Source: Ancylostoma caninum
Lineage: Eukaryota > Nematoda > Chromadorea > Rhabditida > Ancylostomatidae
NCBI GenBank assembly: GCA_037903475.1
Contig: JBAJFG010000240.1
Location: forward strand, 682,001-746,000
Length of the DNA: 64,000 nucleotides
Direction: 5' to 3'
A program made the translations under genes and the position numbers. Every line of letters starts with the position of its first letter. Within the stretch, counting starts at the first letter, position 1. Shown one piece after another: positions 46,501 to 58,262 of the stretch. The notes beneath the pieces are model-generated. The model was not told the DNA's origin and did no database searches. It saw nothing but the letters and a program-made list of their open reading frames with translations.

Positions 46501-49500
46501 TTTGCTTACAAGATCCCAAAGGTTATTGTTCTGCAGCTGGACTCACTAGCTATGACTTTCAAAACCCAAGGTAGATAAATGTACAACCTTCTTGGAAATA
46601 AAAAATTCCCAGACGTCGCTGACTCAATCAATAAATCGATTTTCATGCAGCTTAGACTTGTAGTTCATGTCCTACAATGCATTCGAGGCTATTTGAAAGG
46701 TCTGTCGTTCCAAATGATGTTTCAAATTTCTTTCGCATTCTAGCTGTCACTATTAAGACAATTTTTTCCCAAGTTTCAGCTTTTTTTGTGATAACAAGTC
46801 GGTAGCTTGCAAGGGGAGTGGCGTATGTACCCTCTTGAGTATGCGGATAAATAAATGAGTAAATAAATGAATGATTGAGTAAATAAATGAATAAATAAAT
46901 AGTACACATAACTCACCACAGAGTCGTTCGGTAGGTTTTTCATTCCAAGCTCATCACCGTAGTAGAAGTTGTTGGTTCCAGGCAGAATCAACTGCAACAT
47001 GAGCAGCAGCTCAGCATGTGGTCGACTTTCCACACGAGACGCAATACGGGAAATGTGCTGATTGCCGAACTAAAAGCTCGAGAAATTGACTTCTACACTT
47101 CTGGATTCAGTGGATCCACTGATCTCATACCTCCCATTGGGGCCAAACTGAGGGATTGTTGGTGTGGAAAAGGAGAATGTCCGAGAGAATTTCGTGCACA
47201 CATGTCGCAACGGTTCCTTCGTTTTTGTGGCAGATGTCTAAGGAAGAAATCGATGAAAAAAGAACTCATTTTAAAGTGAGAGTGGATCTTGCAATTTCAA
47301 TTTTCAAAAGGCAGAGTCGTTGCACTATTGTTCCAGGAGTCCTGGCCATACCAGTGATAATTTTCCAGGATTAAAATGTCACAAAAACGAAAATTTAGGG
47401 GAATTTGAAGGAACTGCAACCTAAGAAATTTCAAAAAATTTTCTCTTAAGAATATTCAGTGTTTAGTAGCGTTTTTCTCAAATTCAACGAACTTTTACAA
47501 GAGTATAAAACTGCTTTGAAGTCATAATATCTCACAGATGTAGATTACGACTTACCACTATTTTTCTGGATCCTGCTCAACTCGTAGTTGATCACTGAGT
47601 CGAGGCCACTTTGCACCAGCTGCTTCTTGTCCTTCTCCTTAGCTTCTTCCCGCCAAGCGAAAAGCGCGCTGAAATTATTTTTTTATCCGTTCAAAAATTC
47701 ATAGAATTATTGATTCGATCAGAACACAGTGCTCAAAGAGACTCCTTATACCCTCACATTTTCTTTCCAGATGCTTTCGTGCTTTCGTTTGCATACCAGT
47801 CGATGTGATTTCGTATATCGCTAACAACGTCCGAAATGGCAGACCAATCCTGAAATAACGGATAAACCTTGTATCTTATTATGGGATTCCAAGAACGGTG
47901 ATTAAAGCATCGTAAAAACGCACTGGTTCTGTGCCGTCAGCGTTTCGAGCCAGGTACTCGATGCCACTCAGGTGGAATCCATCTACACCACGGTCAATCC
48001 ACGAGGAGAGCATATCCTAAAGAGATACTTTTTTCTATGCGTGAACATAGTCATCGCAGAAAACTCCTACGAATTTTAGTAGAACATTTTTTGCTGCATC
48101 TAACAAAGTACGTAGTAATACGATTAGTCCCAAACCTTTGAAAAAGTAGCTATTTTTGATCAACCTAAAACATGTTCGATGTCCATCTACCTACTTTATC
48201 CAGCTGGATAAACGCGCCCTCTCAATATGTTGACGCGGTTAGGATATTGTGCTTTCCTATAAGAACCCAATCACGGGTCAGTGACGGACGCAGAAAGGGA
48301 CGGGAGGGAGGGGGGGGGAGAGTGGGGGCTCTCCGCCGGCTCAGTGAGCTCGAGCGGCCAAAATTTTGAGAGCAAAACTCATAAAAAGTGACTTTGGATC
48401 GACATAAATAGCTAGGAACAAAGATCCAAGAATAATAATATGAACGAGGAACTAAAAGTACGCTAATGCACAATTTTTATCTATTCTACAAAGTAATTTT
48501 GAAAACTCCAGGACCCATTCTTGGAGGGAGGGGCGACTGCTGCGGATTTATGTATCCCTTCGTTTCAGGATATTTTTATCCAGTTAACTCAAAGTTAACA
48601 ATGACTTCTTTTCATTTTTCCCCTGAAATATCGCACCTTCATTGAGGAATGAACAGACTAATTAGATTAGTTTTTTTTAGTGGATAAGGAGCAATGGGAA
48701 CGGTATGTGGCCATTGTGTTTTCCTCTACAGCTAAATTTACTGGCTTCTTGCGCAGAGTTGTCCTAAGCTTAGGTTGGAAAGTTGCCTTAAAATCGCTGA
48801 AAACTAATCAAACTCCTCTAACTAGATTGAGAAGATCCTTTTAAAATGAAAGTCAAAATAAATGCTAGATCAGGAAGCATTTACCAAATGCCACTGTTGC
48901 GGATACATGTACCCATTCATCTAGGGATGTTTTATCCAGTCCATTCCCAGCTGGTAATGATTTCGTTTCATTTTTCCCTTGACAGACTGCATTCGCGCCA
49001 AGAAATATATAGACTCACAAACATATGTGTGCGGAGATAGGTGTTTTGCCAGTTTAAAACGGCGGCTTTGCTGTTTCCTTTCTCGTGCATGTAGTACAAT
49101 CCCTTGCGTTCGGTGAAAAAGTTCTTTTCCTTCCCATCCTTCGACCAGCGATAGAACTAAAGGAAGAGGATGAAGTTGTGGCGCTAAGGAGGAAACAACT
49201 TCATGGGACTTACGCCAGAGTAGTTTCTATTCTCAGGAATACTAGCCGTCGCTGATTTTAGGAACCAATCGTGTTCGATAGATGTACTGGCGATAGGAAC
49301 ACTGATGACGAGCTTCATGCCTATATAAATGTCAAATAAGCATTGTCATTGAATACAAGTATGCCTACACTGTTCAAGAATTGTATGCTTGAGAGATGGT
49401 ACATACCTTTGTCGTGGATTGCACTGATCGCCTTGTCAGCCAGTTGATTTGTTCCTAGAGCAGGATCCATTTGATCGTAGTTTCGCACAACGTTGGAAAA

Positions 49501-52500
49501 ATTGTCGCTGATCAGGAATGGTGACGGCCAAATGGTCTGAGAAAGGCGGCAATAAACTGTCAGAAATTTTCCACAAAAGCAGGTTTCTTAAGCTTACATG
49601 GACACCGCTCTTTCTGAGATTTTCCAGACGGTCGAGGAGTCCCTGCATGTCACCGTATCCATCTCCATCTGAATCTTGGAACGAAGGTACCCATACCTGA
49701 AGAGGACGGGAGGCGTAAAATGTGAAAGTTCAACACGAGTGGCTGAAATCCTAACGAATATATTGTACGATGTGGTTCCGGAAGGCTCTCAAAAAAAAAG
49801 GTTCCAAAATAAGTGGTGATAATAATGAATGAATGAAATCGTATGAGAAAATGATATTATTCAGTTAGGAGGGTTAGTAATGCTAATCTTCCTCGCTCCC
49901 CCCCCCCCCCCTCCCCCTCATAGTTTTAATGACTCGTTTCAGAACTTTTTGGTGTTGATCCCTCTATAGATTCCCAAATCCTAGATATTAAGCATATAGA
50001 AATAGCCCTGATCATGAAACTCAAAAAATAGCCATGAATCCAGGTAAAGAGTTCATTTAGGGTTATATTCGTTTTGTATGGAGCTCGAGAGCGTTAATCG
50101 AAACAAAATAAACTATAATTCAGCAGCATTTGAAGGAAAGATTACTCGTTTCCAGGACAGGAACCAAAAATTTTGAAGTTCTCAATTCTAGGTAGTCCAG
50201 GTCTAGGAATTTGCTTTTTGCCACACCCTGTCGTGCCACTCTCCCCTTTCAAAGAACAAAAAGACATCTCATTTCACACAGCGCTTCCTAAGATTAATGT
50301 GGTGTTCATTTCTCACTGTTGTAATGTTTCTAGTTATGGGGTACACTGCGTGTCAATGCGTAGTCAACAAATATAAAACAGCCAGCACTAACGTTATAGG
50401 CGATAGCAGTTTGCCACCAGTTCGGCTTGGATCGAACAGTACATCCAGGGCTGAGCACTACCAGCAAAATGGATGCCACAAACAGTGCGATCCATATCAG
50501 CCAGAATAATACGAAGAGTACCATCCTGAAAAGGAGCAGTAGTTAGCGAATCTTTTATTCATGTGTTTGGTATGGTGAGTTTTGGCCACATTTCAAGGCA
50601 ACCTGATAGGGATGAGCTTCATTATCACTTTTTTGAATGCGACCTAACTCGCCTGCTGCTTGAATTGCCTCTGCTTGAATTGCCTAGTAAAGAGAAAATC
50701 GACAGCAGTTAGGATGCCCTACATAAATAAATGCCAAATAATTGGTATATTTTCGTCGTTTTTTGGATATTCCACATTTGTTATCTGTCACTGCCAGGTT
50801 CCGCCGATACGTTTGCGGGAGTTCGTCTCCAAGAAGTGAACGAAAACCGCAAGAAAGGAAACCGGCTCTATATCCGCTACAGTTTTTCGGCACTTTCATA
50901 CATGTACATATGTCACTTATATGACTGGAAAACCAAACCCATAACTGCATAGGTTCTAAATGGTAATTTGTAATGATTTTTGTAACTAATGGGAATTCCG
51001 TCATCGAAAAACAACACTTGAACGACAACTTCAATTGCATTCTTCCTGTTTGCCACATATGCCTCCCTAGTGTGCCTCGAAAACCCGCAGAGTGGGTGTG
51101 GAGCGTTATACCTGGAATGGGCGGCGCTCACAGGCCCCACAATTGGCCTATTCACCGAAATGACCAATCATAGAGTTTGGCCACACCCCATTTCCAGCTA
51201 TAACGCGCCACACCCCCGTAGATTGTGTCAAAAAAAGGTGTGGCTACTTATGAAATGCACTGAAGGCTCTCAATTCAAAATATAGCAGTAAAGAAGTTCA
51301 GCTTGCCTTGTATGCACATAATTTTGTCCATTAAATAAGTAGCAGATCTTTTTAAATCCATTGATACCTTGCAACAACCAAAATTATTCGCTTTTCTGTG
51401 TCCACAGCTCGTTATGTTAGTCTCAATCTCGAATGAGTGGAATACTCTCAGATGTCCAGTTGCTTTCACGCCAAGATCAGATAGAATTACTTGCATGACA
51501 CCTTGAAGTCGTCCTTAGGTCACAGATATATTTGGGTTCATGCTGTCACTACCACGTACCTTTTCTATTCTTTTCTCATCATTGAGAGTTCTGCCCAATG
51601 TTAAAAATTATAACCTAGACCGAAAAAACCGAATAACATAATTAGTCAAATTATTGAATTGGAACCCAACCCAAAAAAAATCCAAATATTCAAAAAGGAA
51701 GAATCCTCTAGTTCCTTATCAACATTTCTCAAATGTTGAACTGCACCTCCTTTCCAAAATCACAACTTTCAACTTGTTCAAAGTCGAATTTTCAAATCCG
51801 AATATATCTAACGCATTATTCGCTCACAAGTGCTCTAAAAGTGTATATAGTAAGATGTAAATATATTCAAATTCATCAAGAGTTCCGTGATCAATTTCAT
51901 AACTACAGCCGCTCATCAGACTCTAATCGAAAAGCCAGGATTAACAGTTTTGCTTCAAGCCGGAAAATTCGCTGCATACTGCTTACAACAATGAAAAGAT
52001 TAATTCTAAGGAAAAGTAATATATTATTGGTTTTTCGCAACGCTTTATCGAAAATGGTGAAGCAGGGCTACCAATTTTGGTTAGTGGTAGATTCACGCCT
52101 GCAGTGAATATATTTAGTAAGAGGTGGATTCCTTCATAACTAGCATTCTCAGGCTCTGGACTCAATTTATGCTCAACTTTGGTGGTCAGTGGTTTTTTTG
52201 TTCTGCTTGAGCTTTTTTTTTCTTTTTCTTTCAATTTGCTTCATGACAACTGGAGATTCCGAACGAACAAATTCTTGCATTTTTCAAATTTCCACTGGTA
52301 GTAGTGACACAGCGATAGCAATCGCTCGCAAGGACATCGCATCTCGGCCGCAATCGGCTCACATCTGTTTGCGCGCCAGATTACACGCAGTAAACAACTG
52401 CGAGCCTAAGCCATTCGCGGGCCTAATGAGCGAGGCGAACCTGATCATCTTCCACGTGGGGTCATCGCGGTACTTCTCCAGCTCTTCCTCAGTGAGCCCT

Positions 52501-55500
52501 GTCGGCTCACCGCCTGGTCCCTGCGGACGAGCACCGCCGTCTGGTTCCACCTGCACGTCATCGTTCACCTGTAATATATTCAATGAGAACGGGTCGTTCA
52601 ATTTTATTGGAGAAGTCATCAGATGCACGTGTATGGAAACAGCTGTTGTTTAGCTCTAGCAAAAGCAAAGAATGCCGCTGCAGCTGGTGCAGTTCTCCTT
52701 TTTGTACCGAGCTAGCGCTGTGATAATATGCAAACCAACTGTCAGCGACGCGACAGCCCAAGACTGGAGGTCGGTCTAAATAGCGCAGTTCGGAGCCGAT
52801 TACCTTCCTAAGGAGAACGACGTGGGAGCGATGCATGCGATGTCGTGTAGCGAAGCAGTTTAAAACACGCATTCGTAATTCCGTATCGATGACATCTCCA
52901 TTAAATTTGAATGTACTTTCTGGCAGTTCAGGGTCTCTGGGACTTCGTCTGTAAATATAGCTGCGGCATGGTATCGGTCGACTGATCAACTGGTTCGATC
53001 GAATTCTCATACTTTCCTCTGTAATTCTTATGTATACTCAGAACCCCAAAAACAACTTGTCGACAAGCATTTGGCGAGCAAGTTTCTGATCGCATTCGAA
53101 ACTTACTCGCCCAAAAGCTTGTCGACAGCTTGTTGCCACACTTGCTTGCCAATGAGTTATCCGCCCAAAAGCTTGTCGACAACTTGTTTTCATCCTTCCT
53201 TGCCGACAAGTCGGCCACATAAACCTATCACCAACTCGTTCTCGCGTTTTTTTTTTCACTGACAATCTGTCAGCTCTACAAAACTACCCGTGGTAAAATT
53301 GGTTGAAAATGCCTTAACGGTCCTTGCTTCGATAGCAAACCTTTTTCTAAAATTGTACCGTGGTAACCATTGATCTGTATGTTACATACGCGGGTATGGA
53401 AATCGAATCTCTCTCGTCGACAACTTTCTCGGTTAAAAGCTTGCCAAAAACTTGTCTGGCCAGAAGGTTGTTGACAAGCTGTTCTTGAAGAAGCAGGTCG
53501 ACAACTTGTTTCTTTTCTTCCTTGTCGACAAGTTTTCGGAAGAAAACCCTGTTGACAAGTTGTTTTTGGGTGGCATGACGACGTCAAACTTGTCGACAAC
53601 GATTTGCTAGTTGAAAGCTTGTTTGCAGGTGGTTTTTGGGGAATACTTGGCCGGCAACTTGTTTTTGAGGTCCCGAGTATGATGCGATCCATTCCATTTT
53701 GATGTTTTCCTATTGCCACGTAATAAAATCTCCTATGAAACGCAATCTGTGGTGTCCTACCATCAATCAAACCAGAAATGTCTACTTTTTACACAAGAAC
53801 TCGTTTTTCCTAATATAAACAGGCACATTACTTTCTTGCAAAAATCATGGATGCCCGTAAAATGTCTGTTTTTTCTTTTCTTTTGTGGGAAAGACCTGAG
53901 GAATAAGCAAAGAAGACATAGAAAAAATCTCGAAGGAGCTTCGGAAAAGCAAGCCTTCCCTAATACGATTGTACGATGTAGAACTGTTCCAGGATATCAC
54001 CAAACTTTCCCAACAATCGCTAAAATTTCGACGATGGGAAGCGATGTAAGCGAAGGATTGTAGCGAATGATACATATCTTTTCTACTATCGCCATCAATT
54101 TCACCGCCAGTCGCATTCTGACCTGGTGAAGTTGAGGGATTCTGAGTAAAGAGAGAGGAAGGAGAAGTCGAGACCGGTCAGCAAATGATATCATCGTAAT
54201 TTCCGCGCACAAAATAAAAAAATGCCTAGAGTATAACCATACTAAAGAAAACCAACTAGGTAATCAGGATCTATCGAACGTCATCTCATCCAGCGGTGTC
54301 GATTTTGAGCCCAGAGTTTTAAAAAATTCGGTATTTTCAAAATTACGGCAGTGCTGCCTGTCACTGGACTGGACTTTTCACCTTCTAGGATCCATTCGGT
54401 AAGAGTTCCCAAAAAAGAAGAAATGTGGTTGTAGCAACCCAGAGAAGCAATTGCGGAACTTGGAACCAGGATGTCAGGATATTGATCTCTTGGTGGTTCA
54501 CAGAATATCCGAAGAAGAGAACTATGGAAAGAAGTTCCACGAGCAGTGAAAATTCCAGTAATCGTTTAGTTCTATCACTGCCCATGTCCAAAGATTTGCA
54601 CGAGTCCGCGCAACCTGCAGCGCGCGAAGTAAATAAAAAGTCGCGAAGGCCTTCAATTCAAATTACCCCCGACGTGTTTGACGTCCTTGCGAATTTAAGT
54701 GCACCTGCGAAAAACGCGGGGGAGTGTGTGTCCCATCATTGTTTTTTTTTTTGTTCACACTCGCTCTCGCGGGGTGTGAAACTGTTCGAGAGCCACTGCT
54801 GTAACACAAGCTGCTGCCGCGTAAAAAAAGAGCTCGAACGTGCCAAACATTCGAAGCACGTCAGCGAGGCATAGCGAGATGAATAACGTCACGGAACGAA
54901 GCACAGTTTTTGCACGGAACTGGCGTGATGGCACGATTCTTGGTGGATCACGGCTCCATGCAGCTATCGCAACCGAAACACAGAACGCACATACCTCTTT
55001 CTCCTCATCTTTCTCTTCTTCTTTCACTGATTCTTTCTCGTCACCATTTTCAGCCATTGCAATGAGAGTGAATCAACCGCAGCTGTCAACGTAGGGGGAA
55101 TGAATGAGAAGCACCGCTGATAATTAAGCAGAGTTAACTAGTGAATGATAAGAAATCCAGCAGTGGCCCGGATTCAAAATGCTTTTCCCAGTTCGACAAA
55201 CAAGCTCCACTCTATAAGTTGGTGAGGTTTTGATGTTCTATTGTCCAGGAGGAACCTATCCACGAATATGTATATCCACTTCTACCACTGAAGGATATTT
55301 GTATCCATTTGATTTCTAGATGATAGCGAACAATAAACTGCCCATTACCACTTGAAGGTGTCTCTCGACAAAAGGCCGCATTTGAACCGAGAAAGGACAT
55401 GGCGTGAATAAGTTATATTGGATAGGAAAGTGGATAAATGTCGGCGGGATCGGATAACCGCTGTGTTTCCCTCCCAAGGATATCTTGGAAAAAGCCCCAG

Positions 55501-57625
55501 GTGGTTATTGTTGAATAAGCTTATTAGGAACTTCCAAAGCCACAATTCAAAGGAATTCTCCTATCAAAAATCACATTCCAAACAAGGATTGAAGCAGAGG
55601 TAGGTCCCTAATCCTGAACTGTCAGGATTACAGCGTGAGTTGAATCTTTAACCGAATAACATCCGCGCTTCAGTCAAGCTTATTGGAACACCTCTCATAA
55701 CTCATAAATGCAGTAAAAAATCGGATGAACATGCTCATGATCAAAATTTATGTCTTCTTCTTTCCTTCTGCCTGCCTATTCTCCATCATTTAGTGTAACA
55801 AAACGAAAAGAAAATACATCTTTGTTCTCATATCCTGAAAGTCACACAGGCTCAGCATATTTGCACGACGCACAAAAATGTAGTTTCCAATTGCACTGTT
55901 ATTATTACTACTAATCATTGGAAAGATTTTGTAAGCTTCACTTGAATCTTTTCATCTCACGACTTGTTTCCGTGAACAAAATTTTTTCCCACACGGTTAC
56001 ATCATTAGAACAAGCAGAAATCAATTTTCTGGGGTGTGAGGAGAAGCAAACTTTCTCTGACGAAGGCGCGTATTTTTTAAATTCCAAACTTATTCCAAGG
56101 TCGAAAAACGCAAGGTTATTGGGAGGTGCTGAACATTACACAGCGAGCAAATGAGTTCTACAGTAAAAAGAATGGAATCTGAGCAAGAAGAGCGCTGTCG
56201 CAACTGCTGGAACCGTGAAAGAAAAGAAGATGGATGTGGGAAACTCTGTTAAAAAGAAAAATATGGGAATATAGAACAGGCTCCACAGTAAAAATTCACT
56301 GAGCAAAGATGAGAGTTCTGAGTTTTCCCCAAGGATTTTCACTAGAGAGGATTTTCTAAATCAGGTATATTTGATCCCCTGAAGTGCATCAGTGGGCATA
56401 CTTACGTAGCTAATATGAAGGACGATTTCAAGCAAATTTAATACTGAAGTTTTGGAATATGTTGTTGGTAGACTCACAGGTTATAAATGTTTGTATGATC
56501 GTTTATGGCCTTTCACCCATGTTTCACTTACTATACTGTTTCTGCGGTCAGAAAATCTTCATCGTTATTTAACATTATGGACTAGTGAACAGAATCTCTG
56601 CTTGCGACACGGAACGACTTCAGAACGACCAAGTCAAATTTAAAGAACGTCTGAGAAGTTGGAAAAGTAGAAAATGTGACACATGAGGCAGATCAGACTT
56701 GGAATTGGCTAGCGTTAATAATATCCCGTACATAATGTGGCACCTAAACCAGACAGAGTTTGAACTTGGCTAGCTGTATAGATATTCCGTAGAAAGCTGC
56801 TTCCAGAGCGTAAATTCCCACATCGAACGAGGCTAAATTTGGCCTCCGGGATATATGCATTTTGCGAATTTATTCCTGCTTAAACTTCATCTGTACCTCA
56901 GACAACCTCTTTTTAATTTTTACTCAACCAAAGCAGATTAATTCAAAACTAGTTAAGCAGTAGATTAAGTTGGTTTTGGTTAATTTTTTGGTAGAACTAA
57001 GCCCAGGAACCAAATTTAGCCACATTGGGCAAACCGGAATTTAGCCTCGTTAAGTAGGTGGTTATTTTATTTTATTTATTATTTTTATTGACTCGACACA
57101 GGCTTGTCGTTACAAAAATAACTACAGAGGTAGGAAAAGAAAGCTACAAAGGTGGGAAAAGAACTCAGGGTTCCATAAAAGTAAACAAAAACATTGTAGA
57201 GGATATAATATGGGTACGAGTGAGAAAGAGAGAAATCCTAGACCCTTCAGGACTTTTTGAGGGTTCATGAGATACCTCGCCATTCGGAGTAGGGTTTCAG
57301 CAAGGGTAAAAGATCGTGAACAAGCAAAGCACGAGCTGTACCCATCATCAGAGCCAGTTTTTTTAAAACCCTTCAGGTCCTTGTTCGTACTTTGTGTTAT
57401 AGTTTTGTTGCTAACGAGTTGAAAGTACTCAAAAGTGCAGAAATAAACAAATAAATAAATAACCTTATTGTAAGTGACACCCTTAGCTGGCGGATGAATA
57501 GGTGGAACAGGATTCCTTGACACAGCAGTAATATAGCTCTCAGTCTTCACTCCACGGTCGACATCGTAGTGATGTGGGGTCCGGCCCTCAGGACCGGGCA
57601 TCAGGCGCTGCTCAGCGTCGCTCAT
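43519..57625 (-). CDS. atgp: SLC3A2/4F2hc-like amino-acid-transporter heavy chain (ATGP type)
   Basis: Exons in transcript order: 57625-57464 or 55057-54995 (alternative starts), 52568-52441, 50525-50393, 49696-49598, 49536-49407, 49320-49214, 49156-49019, 48016-47924, 47849-47797, 47668-47556, 47237-47131, 47069-46917, 44782-44675, 44615-44448, 44272-44183 and 43656-43519. The product is 606 or 639 aa. After a cytoplasmic part with [11 protein letters not shown] comes one membrane segment ([20 protein letters not shown]), then SPGC, the conserved cysteine that in 4F2hc is disulfide-bonded to the transporter light chain. The extracellular part is an alpha-amylase-type domain ([30 protein letters not shown]). 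GVDGF is followed by HLSG instead of R-x-D, so the catalytic nucleophile is missing, as in non-enzymatic heavy chains. The donor of exon 47849-47797 (GTATGC) and the GTTCGC donor at 52441 are the weak points. Confidence 0.9.
43945..44032. repeat. TATAAA/AAAT microsatellite
   Basis: Eight TATAAA units are followed by AAAT-type units, in the last part of the heavy-chain gene between exons 44183 and 43656. Confidence 0.9.
45242..45384. repeat. Inverted-repeat element, family A, copy 5
   Basis: The left end is CATGCATCCCTGAGATTACC and the right end TGTTTACCCTGGGTATTCCC then AACAATGCATC. It is 143 bp long, in the 46917-44782 intron of the heavy-chain gene. Confidence 0.8.
51088..51226. repeat. 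Inverted-repeat element, family C, copy 2
   Basis: The left end is GGGTGTGGAGCGTTATACCT and the right end is the inverted complement (AGCTATAACGCGCCACACCC). The middle AATGACCAATCATAG matches the copy at 35.5 kb. It lies in the intron between exons 52441 and 50525 of the heavy-chain gene. Confidence 0.75.
52670..52990 (-). other. Coding-like minus ORF just upstream of exon 2 of the heavy chain
   Basis: The minus ORF 53010-52558 reads plausible protein sequence between about 52940 and 52690 ([20 protein letters not shown]). It runs past the exon 2 acceptor out of frame with it. I do not recognise it. It could be an unused or alternative exon, a transposon relic, or chance. Confidence 0.2.
53050..53680. 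repeat. Array of diverged TTGTCGACAA palindromes
   Basis: At least ten copies or near-copies of CTTGTCGACAA(G/C) occur in both orientations (for example 53057, 53119, 53172, 53520, 53590), about 25-60 bp apart, often within a GCTTGTCGACAACTTG context. A TTGTCGACAA-free gap of about 200 bp (53220-53410) splits it. The long minus ORFs over it (Cys/Arg/Gln and Lys/Leu/Ser/Thr repeats) are by-products. Confidence 0.8.
53678..53752. repeat. Fragment of inverted-repeat family B
   Basis: GATGCGATCCATTCCATTTT and the following 50 bases match the interior of the family B element at 30616-30690 (GGTGCGATCCCTTCCATTCTT). No terminal repeats remain. Confidence 0.5.
54520..54718 (+). other. Coding-like plus ORF antisense to the heavy-chain intron
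   Basis: The plus frame reads [20 protein letters not shown] and [20 protein letters not shown] before losing coding character. It has no ATG-proximal acceptor, no clear donor and no recognised homology. It lies 280 bp from the 55057 first exon of the minus gene, so it may be upstream non-coding sequence. Confidence 0.2.
55058..57463. other. Intron or promoter interval of the heavy-chain gene
   Basis: It separates the two candidate first exons. No further exon was found. If the 55057 start is used, the 55060-55300 segment is its promoter, with a TTGACAG acceptor just before the ATG (trans-splice candidate). The sequence is otherwise AT-rich with small ORFs. Confidence 0.4.
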
Positions 57626-57800
57626 CGCCAGCCGCTATGCAAGGACGTTAGCAGATATTGTGGTGCAACGCGAATCGCCCGCCAGCCACAACCTTCACCG
57701 AGGGCGGTCGAATCGGCGCACGACGCAGACGACAGAGTCGGGACCGCCGTCGGCCGGCCAGACACGCAGAGCCCGAGCTGACGGGGCGGACCACCAACAG
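57560..57800 (-). promoter_or_regulatory. GC- and CpG-rich 5' region of the distal first exon
   Basis: This 240-bp patch is far richer in G+C and CpG than its surroundings and spans the distal start codon at 57625. A TTGCATAG acceptor-like site lies about 8 bases before the ATG. This fits an upstream promoter or 5' UTR region. The assignment rests on composition only. Confidence 0.35.
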
Positions 57801-58112
57801 AGCGGAGTCGTCTGGCTCTACACAACAGAATCGCGGGTTTTATCGGACCAAAATTTCTGCTATGGGAACTTACCCTGAATTCTGTGCTACTAGGGATCCA
57901 GAAAAAAATCCAAGGCACTCGCGATGACAATGTCACTGTCCCCGCTTTCGCCTAATACCCTAGCCTCGTTTCTCTCACGGAGTTAACATTCGATCGAACT
58001 GCGTATGGCGCTCCAGCTGCGATTAACTTCCCAACGCATAGCGTGACATCCCACGTTCGCAACATCCGCATATTCATTCGGTTTGTCATCGATTTCGAGA
58101 AACGAGAGTGTT

Positions 58113-58262
58113 GAGATAGGTTTTTCTAAGGTTCAGTAAAATAAATTCTCAGTATTCCTGGAATTCCTACACATTTTGATATTCGCAGTGCCAAAACAAC
58201 TCTGCATAGAATTCAATAATTATTATTGAGGATTAATTTCACTGAACCTCAAACTTATCTCG
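58113..58262. repeat. Inverted-repeat element, 150 bp
   Basis: Left GAGATAGGTTTTTCTAAGGT, TCAGTAAAATAAAT; right is its inverted complement (ATTTCACTGAACCTCAAACTTATCTC). Arms are about 38 bp with several mismatches. Confidence 0.7.

Noticed and set aside
47759..47796. Longer version of heavy-chain exon 9 ending at a GTGAGG donor
   Set aside because: It ends in phase 1 and breaks the frame of the next exon, whereas the GTATGC donor at 47796 keeps it.
53038..53770. Long minus ORFs rich in Cys, Arg and Gln
   Set aside because: They are translations of the TTGTCGACAA repeat array.
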